A DNA stretch of 64,000 bases from Solimonas sp041659605. Lineage in GTDB: Bacteria; Pseudomonadota; Gammaproteobacteria; Nevskiales; Nevskiaceae. The notes beneath the pieces were generated by a model that was not told where the DNA came from, did not search any database, and saw nothing but the letters and a program-made list of their open reading frames with translations. The DNA is taken from positions 62,001 through 126,000 of the forward strand of contig JBAZXW010000005.1 of NCBI GenBank assembly GCA_041659605.1, given 5' to 3'. Shown in pieces: positions 58,581-64,000 of this stretch; the stretch's first letter is position 1; the number at the start of each line of letters is the position of its first letter. Made by a program: the position numbers and the translations under genes.

Positions 58581-58628
58581 GATTACGCGGATGACACGGA
58601 TCAAGAAAGAATCCGCGTTCATCCGTGT
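58581..58628. repeat. Imperfect inverted repeat between acnD and prpF
   Basis: GATTACGCGGATGACACGGAT (split: 58581-58601) and ATCCGCGTTCATCCGTGT (58611-58628) form an imperfect hairpin with a short A-rich loop. Sequence of this style, with repeated GCGGAT and ATCCGTG, recurs intergenically in many bacterial genomes to my recollection. It sits in the 102-base gap inside the prp operon. Confidence 0.55.
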
Positions 58629-58659
58629 AAGCCGTTGCAAAAATCTTTAGGAGCTCTCA

Positions 58660-59847
58660 ATGCCCCGTGTACCCCAAGTCAAAATCCCAGCCACCTACAT
58701 GCGTGGCGGCACCAGCAAGGGCGTGTTCTTCCGCCTGCAGGATCTGCCCGAGCGTTGCCAGAAGCCTGGCGAAGCGCGCGATAGGTTGCTGCTGCGCGTG
58801 ATCGGCAGCCCGGATCCTTATGCCGCGCATATCGACGGCATGGGTGGCGCGACTTCGAGCACGAGCAAATGCGTGATTCTCTCGAAGAGCGCGCAGCAGG
58901 GTCATGACGTGGACTACCTCTACGGCCAGATCTCGATCGACAAAGCTTTCGTGGACTGGAGTGGCAACTGCGGCAACCTGTCCACTGCCGCGGGCGCGTT
59001 CGCGATCCATGCCGGCCTCATCGATCCGTCGCGGGTTCCGCAGAACGGCACCTGCGTCGTGCGCATCTGGCAGGCCAACATCAAGAAGACGATCATCGCC
59101 CATGTCCCGGTCAGCAACGGCCAGGTGCAGGAGACGGGAGACTTCGAGTTGGATGGCGTGACCTTCCCGGCCGCCGAGATCGTGCTGGAGTTCCTCGATC
59201 CGTCGGACGATGCCGAGGAAGGAGGTTCGATGTTCCCCACCGGCAATCTGGTCGACGATCTGGAGGTGCCGGGCATCGGCACGCTCAAGGCGACGATGAT
59301 CACTGCCGGCATCCCGACCGTGTTCGTGAACGCGGCCGAGATCGGCTACACCGGCACCGAGCTGCGCGAGGCGATCAATACCAAGCCCGAGGCGCTCGCC
59401 AGGTTCGAAGCCATCCGCGTCGCCGGTGCGCTGCGCATGGGGTTGATCAAGAAGCCCGAGGAAGCGGCTAGCCGCCAGCACACGCCGAAAGTGGCCTTCG
59501 TCGCGCCGCCGGCGGATTACCTCTCGTCGAGCGGCAAGCAGGTCAAGGCCGGCGAGATCGACCTCAACGTGCGCGCGCTGTCGATGGGCAAGCTGCACCA
59601 CGCGATGATGGGTACGGCGGCCGTTGCGATCGGCACCGCCGCGGCGATTCCCGGCACGCTGGTCAATTTGGCTGCCGGAGGCGGCGCGCGCGAGGCGGTG
59701 CGCTTCGGCCATCCCTCCGGCACGCTGCGTGTCGGTGCGGCGGCCGAGCAGGTCAACGGCGAGTGGACGGTGAACAAGGCGATCATGTCGCGCTCCGCGC
59801 GCGTGCTGATGGAAGGCGCCGTGCGCGTCCCAGGGGACGCGTTCTGA
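58660..59847 (+). CDS. prpF: AcnD-accessory isomerase PrpF
   Basis: A 395-residue PrpF-family protein. It has the conserved opening PATYMRGGTSKGVFF, GGATSSTSKCVILS and WSGNCGNLS. PrpF isomerises the trans form of 2-methylaconitate made by AcnD so that aconitase can complete the cycle. A TTAGGAG ribosome site lies just upstream of ATG 58660. prpE and prpD are not in the window. Confidence 0.95.
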   Translation: MPRVPQVKIPATYMRGGTSKGVFFRLQDLPERCQKPGEARDRLLLRVIGSPDPYAAHIDGMGGATSSTSKCVILSKSAQQGHDVDYLYGQISIDKAFVDWSGNCGNLSTAAGAFAIHAGLIDPSRVPQNGTCVVRIWQANIKKTIIAHVPVSNGQVQETGDFELDGVTFPAAEIVLEFLDPSDDAEEGGSMFPTGNLVDDLEVPGIGTLKATMITAGIPTVFVNAAEIGYTGTELREAINTKPEALARFEAIRVAGALRMGLIKKPEEAASRQHTPKVAFVAPPADYLSSSGKQVKAGEIDLNVRALSMGKLHHAMMGTAAVAIGTAAAIPGTLVNLAAGGGAREAVRFGHPSGTLRVGAAAEQVNGEWTVNKAIMSRSARVLMEGAVRVPGDAF

Positions 59848-59911
59848 GAGCGCGGCGCTCCGCGAGGCCGTGCTGATGGGCTGAGCTGCGGCAGCAAAGC
59901 AGAGTCGCAAG

Positions 59912-59950
59912 GAACCCGGTGGGCGCAGGCCTGCCGGGTTCTTTCGTTTG
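59912..59950 (+). terminator. Rho-independent terminator after prpF
   Basis: Stem GAACCCGG (59912-59919) and CCGGGTTC (59934-59941) with a 14-base loop, followed by TTTCGTTTGT. It separates the prp operon from the atu-like genes. Confidence 0.7.
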
Positions 59951-59981
59951 TGGCGAGGCTGTTCAGCGGGCGCCGCCGCCG

Positions 59982-60006
59982 TATAATGAGGTGAGTAAGA
60001 CTCACC
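59982..60006 (+). promoter_or_regulatory. Promoter -10 and operator-like palindrome of the atu-like cluster
   Basis: A perfect TATAAT (59982-59987) is followed directly by GGTGAGT-AAG-ACTCACC (59990-60006), a palindrome with 7-base perfect arms. It would lie at the transcription start, an ideal place for a TetR-type repressor. AtuR represses atu genes in Pseudomonas; no such regulator is in the window. The -35 is weak. Confidence 0.6.
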
Positions 60007-60052
60007 AGTCGCACGCCATGGTGCGTCGCCAAGCCAGACAGGAGCCTCAAGC

Positions 60053-60916
60053 GTGACCTACCGTTCCGTTTTCCAGCCTGGCCTGTTCGCCGGCCAGACC
60101 ATTGTCGTCACCGGCGGCGGCTCCGGCATCGGCCGCTGCACCGCGCATGAACTGGCGGCGCTCGGCGCGAAGGTGATCGTCACCGGCCGCAAGCCGGAGA
60201 AGCTGGACGCCGTCGTCGCCGAGATCCGCGAGGACGGCGGCACGGTCGCGAGCTATGCCTTCGACATCCGCAACGAGGACGCAGTCCGGGCGACCGTCCA
60301 GCAGGTGCTCGCCGAGCATGGCCTGATTCACGGCCTCGTCAACAATGCCGGCGGCCAGTTCCCGATGCCGCTGGCGATGATCTCGAAGAAGGGATGGGAG
60401 GCGGTGGTCGCGAACAACCTCACCGGCGGCTTCCTGGTTGCACGAGAGGTCTACACGCAGTGCATGAAGAAGCACGGCGGCGCGATCGTCAACATGATCG
60501 CCGACATGTGGGGCGGCATGCCCGGCATGGGCCACAGCGGCGCAGCGCGCGCCGGCATGCTCAACTTCACCGAGACCGCGGCGATCGAATGGGGCGCGTC
60601 CGGCGTGCGCGTCAATGCCGTTGCGCCCGGCTACGTCGCGTCCAGCGGCATGGATCACTACGACCCCAGCTTCGCGAAAGAAGTGATCCCCAAGCTGGCC
60701 GGACTGGCGCCGCTCAAGCGCATGGCCGAGGAGGCCGAGGTCAGCAGTGCGATCGTCTGGCTGCTGTCCGAAGGCGCGGCCTTCGTCACCGGCACCTGCA
60801 TCAAGATTGACGGCGGCAGCAGCCTTGGCGCGAAGGCCTTCCCGCTGCTCGATCACAAGAACTCGAAGCCCTACCAGGGCTTTCACCGCGCGGTAAAGCC
60901 CAAGGCCGTCGGTTGA
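60053..60916 (+). CDS. Short-chain dehydrogenase, AtuB-like
   Basis: A 287-residue SDR. The cofactor motif is TGGGSGIGR (20-28), followed by VNNAGGQF and NAVAPGYV. Where classical SDRs have Tyr-x-x-x-Lys, this protein reads GMGHSGAARAGMLN (158-171), like enoyl-CoA/dienoyl-CoA reductase-type SDRs that use a different arrangement. AtuB is the SDR of the atu cluster. GTG 60053 has AGGAG eight bases upstream. First gene after the promoter, followed by the carboxylase subunit. Confidence 0.85.
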   Translation: MTYRSVFQPGLFAGQTIVVTGGGSGIGRCTAHELAALGAKVIVTGRKPEKLDAVVAEIREDGGTVASYAFDIRNEDAVRATVQQVLAEHGLIHGLVNNAGGQFPMPLAMISKKGWEAVVANNLTGGFLVAREVYTQCMKKHGGAIVNMIADMWGGMPGMGHSGAARAGMLNFTETAAIEWGASGVRVNAVAPGYVASSGMDHYDPSFAKEVIPKLAGLAPLKRMAEEAEVSSAIVWLLSEGAAFVTGTCIKIDGGSSLGAKAFPLLDHKNSKPYQGFHRAVKPKAVG

Positions 60917-61016
60917 CGCTGCGCATGGCGGCGCAGGTAACAAATATTGTTGTCGAATCAGCCGGTAAACACGGGTAAAACTACCGACCATTGAGTCGGA
61001 GTGACAGGAGACGGAA

Positions 61017-62642
61017 GTGCCGATTATCGAATCGAAGGTCGATACCTCCGGCGCGCAGTTCCAGCAGAACCGTGCGGGGATGCTGAAGCTGATCGAGGAC
61101 TGGCGCGCGATCGAGGCCAAGGGCCGCGCCGAGGAAGAGAGCAAGCGCAGCCGTTATCACCAGCGCGGGCAGATCCTGCCGCGTGAGCGCGTGCACCTGA
61201 TGCTCGACCGCGGCTCGCCGTGGCTGGAGATGTCGACGCTTGCCGGCTACAAGATGCACGACGACAAGGACGGCTCGCTCGCCGGCGGCAACAACATCAC
61301 CGGCATCGGCTACGTCTCCGGCACGCGCTGCATCGTCTCGGCGTCGAACTCGGCGATCAAGGGCGGCACGATGACGCCCTGGGGAGTGCAGAAAGGTCTG
61401 CGCATCCAGGAGATCGCGCTGCAGCAGAAGCTGCCGTGCGTGAACATGATCGAGTCCGGCGGCGCCAATCTGCTGTACCAGGCGGAAGTGTTCATCCCCG
61501 GCGGCAAGACTTTCGCGAACCAGTGCCGGATGTCGGCCGCCGGAATTCCACAGGTCACCGTGGTGCACGGCTCGAGTACGGCCGGCGGCGCCTACATGCC
61601 GGGCTTGTCGGACTACGTCGTCATGGTGCGCAAGCGCGCCAAGGTGTTCCTCGCCGGCCCGCCGCTGCTCAAGGCTGCGACCGGCGAAGTCGCCAACGAC
61701 GAGGAACTCGGTGGCGCCGAGATGCACTGCCAGGTCGCCGGCACCAGCGAGTTCATCGCCGAGAACGACATCGACGCCATCCGCATCGCGCGCGAGATCG
61801 TCAAGAACATCCACTGGAATGCGCAGCGCCCGAAGCTCGAACTGCTGCCGATCCGCGCGCCGCTGTACGACATCGAAGAGATCTGCGGCGTCGTGCCGCC
61901 GGACTACCGCAAGCCCTTCGATTGCCGCGAGGTGATCGCGCGCATCGTCGACGGTTCGGAGTTCCTCGACTTCAAGACCGAGTACGACAACCAGACCATC
62001 TGCGGTCGCGCGGTGATCCACGGCCACCAGGTCGGCATCATCTCCAACAACGGTCCGATCACGACCAAGGGTGCGACCAAGGCCGGCCAGTTCATCCAGC
62101 TGTGCTGCCAGGCGAACGTCCCGATCGTCTACCTGATGAACACGACCGGCTACATGGTCGGCACCGAGTCCGAACAGGGCGGCATTGTCAAGCACGGCTC
62201 GAAGATGATCCAGGCGGTCGCCAACGCCACGGTGCCGCAGCTGACGATCGTGATGGGCGGGTCGTTCGGGGCCGGCAACTACGGCATGTGCGGTCGCGGC
62301 TTCGGTCCGCACTTCATCTTCGCGTGGCCGAACTCGCGCACGTCTGTGATGGGCGGCGAGCAGGCGGCCGGCGTGATGGAGATCATCACGCGCGAGAAGT
62401 GGCACAAGGAGGGCAAGCAGATGTCCGAAACCGACGAGAAGATGCTGGCGATGGTGCGCCAGAACATCATCGGCCAGTTCGACAAGGAGTCGCATGCCTT
62501 TGCCGCAACCGCGCGCCTGTTCGACGACGGACTGATCGATCCGCGCGACACGCGCAAAGTGCTCGGCCTGTGTCTGTCGGTCTGCCGCGAAGGCAAGGCG
62601 CGGCAGATGTTCCCCAACAGCTTCGGCGTCGCCCGCTTCTGA
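61017..62642 (+). CDS. Acyl-CoA carboxylase carboxyltransferase subunit, AtuC-like
   Basis: A 541-residue biotin-dependent carboxylase beta subunit. It has MIESGGANLLYQAEVF, VVHGSSTAGGAYMPGLSDYVVMV (in blocks), FLAGPPLLKAATGEV, and GGSFGAGNYGMCGRGFGP, the crotonase-like active region. Either geranyl-CoA carboxylase (AtuC) or methylcrotonyl-CoA carboxylase (LiuB). The order SDR, carboxylase, dehydrogenase, hydratase matches atuBCDE and not liuABCD, so AtuC is preferred. The biotinylated alpha subunit (AtuF) would lie beyond the window. GTG 61017 has a well-placed AGGAG. Confidence 0.88.
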   Translation: MPIIESKVDTSGAQFQQNRAGMLKLIEDWRAIEAKGRAEEESKRSRYHQRGQILPRERVHLMLDRGSPWLEMSTLAGYKMHDDKDGSLAGGNNITGIGYVSGTRCIVSASNSAIKGGTMTPWGVQKGLRIQEIALQQKLPCVNMIESGGANLLYQAEVFIPGGKTFANQCRMSAAGIPQVTVVHGSSTAGGAYMPGLSDYVVMVRKRAKVFLAGPPLLKAATGEVANDEELGGAEMHCQVAGTSEFIAENDIDAIRIAREIVKNIHWNAQRPKLELLPIRAPLYDIEEICGVVPPDYRKPFDCREVIARIVDGSEFLDFKTEYDNQTICGRAVIHGHQVGIISNNGPITTKGATKAGQFIQLCCQANVPIVYLMNTTGYMVGTESEQGGIVKHGSKMIQAVANATVPQLTIVMGGSFGAGNYGMCGRGFGPHFIFAWPNSRTSVMGGEQAAGVMEIITREKWHKEGKQMSETDEKMLAMVRQNIIGQFDKESHAFAATARLFDDGLIDPRDTRKVLGLCLSVCREGKARQMFPNSFGVARF

Positions 62643-62670
62643 GCGCGCCCGCATTTTCGGAAGGTTTCCC

Positions 62671-63837
62671 ATGCAGTACACCCACGAGCATCAGCAGTTG
62701 TTCGACACGACCAAGCAGTTCGTCGAGAACGAAATCAATCCGCACCTGGAAGAGTGGGAACGGGCTGGTGCCTGGCCGGCCCACGAGGTGCTCAAGAAGA
62801 TGGGGGCGCTTGGACTGCTCGGCATCTGCAAGCCGGAGAGTGTCGGCGGTCTCGGACTCGACTACAGCTACGAGATCGCGTTCGCCGAGGCGCTGGGCCA
62901 TTGCCGCGCCGGCGGCCTGCCGATGGCGATCGGCGTACAGACCGACATGGCCACCCCGGCGCTTGCGCGCTTCGGCAGCGACTACCTCAAGGAAAACTAT
63001 CTGAAGCCGGCAGTCGCCGGGGAACAGGTCGCCTGCATCGGCGTCAGCGAGCCCGGCGCCGGCTCGGACGTCGCCGCCATCAAGACGACCGCGCGCCGCG
63101 TCGGCGACGAATACGTCATCGACGGCCAGAAGATGTGGATCACCAACGGCACACAGGGCGATTGGGTGTGCCTGCTCGTGAATACCGGAGAACCCATCGC
63201 GGGCAACCGTCACGGCAACAAGTCGCTGATCGTCGTCCCGCTCGACGCCAAGGGCGTCGACCGCAAGACCAAGCTCGACAAGCTCGGGCAGCGCTCCAGC
63301 GACACCGCGATCATCTTCTTCGACAACGTACGCGTGCCTGCGCGGCATCTGATCGGCGAGGAAGGCAAGGGTTTCATTTACCAGATGCAGCAGTTCCAGG
63401 AGGAGCGCCTGTTCCTGTCAGCGAGCATCCTGGTGTCGCTGGAGCGCTGCGTCGCGGAGACTGTCGCGTACACGCGCGAGCGCCAGGCCTTCGGTCAGTC
63501 GATTCTGGACAACCAGTATGTGCAGTTCCGGCTCGCCGAACTGGCGACCGAGATCGAGGCCTGCCGGTCGCTGGTCTACCGCGCGACCGACGAGATGTTG
63601 ACTGGCAAGGACGTGTCGCTGCTCGCGTCGATGGCCAAGCTCAAGAGCGCGCGCATCGCCCGCGAGACGACGGACTCGTGCCTGCAGTTCTGGGGCGGGC
63701 AGGGATTCATGTGGGACAACCCGGTGAGCCAGTATTACCGCGACTTGCGCCTGCATTCGATCGGTGGCGGCGCCGACGAAGTCATGCTGGGCATCATCAG
63801 CAAGCGCCTGGGCTTTGGCGGCAAGTCGAAGCGATAA
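62671..63837 (+). CDS. Acyl-CoA dehydrogenase, AtuD-like (citronellyl-CoA dehydrogenase)
   Basis: A 388-residue FAD enzyme. It has GVSEPGAGSDVAAIKT and WITNGTQGDW in the middle, and GGQGFMWDNPVSQYYRD near the end. The MCAD catalytic glutamate position is occupied by Gly (SIGGGADEVML), as in isovaleryl-CoA dehydrogenase; the likely base is E245 (QQFQEERLF), the arrangement used for branched substrates. The N-terminus strongly resembles AtuD as I remember it. Its electrons would pass to EtfBA (48949-50676). Confidence 0.88.
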   Translation: MQYTHEHQQLFDTTKQFVENEINPHLEEWERAGAWPAHEVLKKMGALGLLGICKPESVGGLGLDYSYEIAFAEALGHCRAGGLPMAIGVQTDMATPALARFGSDYLKENYLKPAVAGEQVACIGVSEPGAGSDVAAIKTTARRVGDEYVIDGQKMWITNGTQGDWVCLLVNTGEPIAGNRHGNKSLIVVPLDAKGVDRKTKLDKLGQRSSDTAIIFFDNVRVPARHLIGEEGKGFIYQMQQFQEERLFLSASILVSLERCVAETVAYTRERQAFGQSILDNQYVQFRLAELATEIEACRSLVYRATDEMLTGKDVSLLASMAKLKSARIARETTDSCLQFWGGQGFMWDNPVSQYYRDLRLHSIGGGADEVMLGIISKRLGFGGKSKR

Positions 63838-63859
63838 CGGCAAGGTGCGAGGAGAGAAT

Positions 63860-64000
63860 ATGGACCTGCCTCAGACCCAGACGCTGCTGTTGAACCTCGA
63901 GCGCGGCGTGCTGCACGTCACGCTCAACCGCCCGGATGCGAAGAACGCATTGAGCCCGGCCATGGTCGCCGAACTCAATGCCGTGTTCGACGCGGTGCGC
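63860..64000 (+). CDS. Enoyl-CoA hydratase/isomerase family, AtuE-like (partial)
   Basis: The first 47 codons of a crotonase-family protein, running off the right edge. GVLHVTLNRPDAKNALSPAMVAEL is the typical N-terminal strand and helix of the family, given in parts. In atu clusters this position is AtuE, isohexenylglutaconyl-CoA hydratase. ATG 63860 has a GGAGAG ribosome site. The oxyanion residues are outside the window. Confidence 0.85.
   Translation, partial: MDLPQTQTLLLNLERGVLHVTLNRPDAKNALSPAMVAELNAVFDAVR

Overview
The window is a gene-dense, high-GC chromosomal segment of a gammaproteobacterium. Gene content and order fit the Xanthomonadales/Nevskiales side of the class: a suf operon led by an Rrf2-type regulator, fmdB-DUF502-aspS, the glyA-nrdR-rib-nusB-thiL-pgpA block, an AcnD/PrpF methylcitrate cluster and an acyclic-terpene (atu) cluster. 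The genus is an inference. I see no rRNA or tRNA gene, IS transposase, integrase, prophage or CRISPR array, and no gene-free stretch over 300 bases.

Layout. 1-3788: threonine branch (3' end of hom, an acetyltransferase, thrC) and recJ, with a REP-type inverted repeat between thrC and recJ. 3887-7967: a metallohydrolase-like lipoprotein, a small cupredoxin-like protein and a polytopic membrane protein. 7977-13202 (minus): suf operon in the order regulator-sufB-sufC-sufD-sufS, with a good promoter. 13317-19692: small enzymes and orphans, including a Tat-exported PLP enzyme and a FabH2-type ketoacyl synthase. 19713-24977: sppA, a hydrolase, murI, nadC and argF. 25055-28683: redox and central metabolism (sodB, grxD, a DJ-1 protein, and an isocitrate dehydrogenase fused to a CBS pair). 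28756-36577: a molybdopterin-binding protein, a DMT transporter, a response regulator, fmdB-DUF502-aspS, an Ig-like lipoprotein and nadA. 36639-43980: glyA, nrdR and the riboflavin genes, with a degenerate RibBX, then nusB-thiL-pgpA. 44090-50676: AtuA, an OmpA-family protein and the three electron-transfer-flavoprotein genes. 50829-59847: a phosphodiesterase-like lipoprotein and the prpB-prpC-acnD-prpF operon, divergent from a citrate-synthase homologue carrying an N-terminal DNA-binding domain. 60053-64000: the atuB-C-D-E-like genes, running off the window.

The right half reads as one catabolic theme. Acyclic terpene or branched acyl-CoAs are oxidised by the atu enzymes, electrons pass through EtfBA and ETF-quinone oxidoreductase, and propionyl-CoA leaves through the methylcitrate cycle. 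The most unusual items are the isocitrate dehydrogenase-CBS fusion, the HTH-citrate synthase protein facing the prp operon, and two palindromic DNA elements read in frame inside sufD and ribH.
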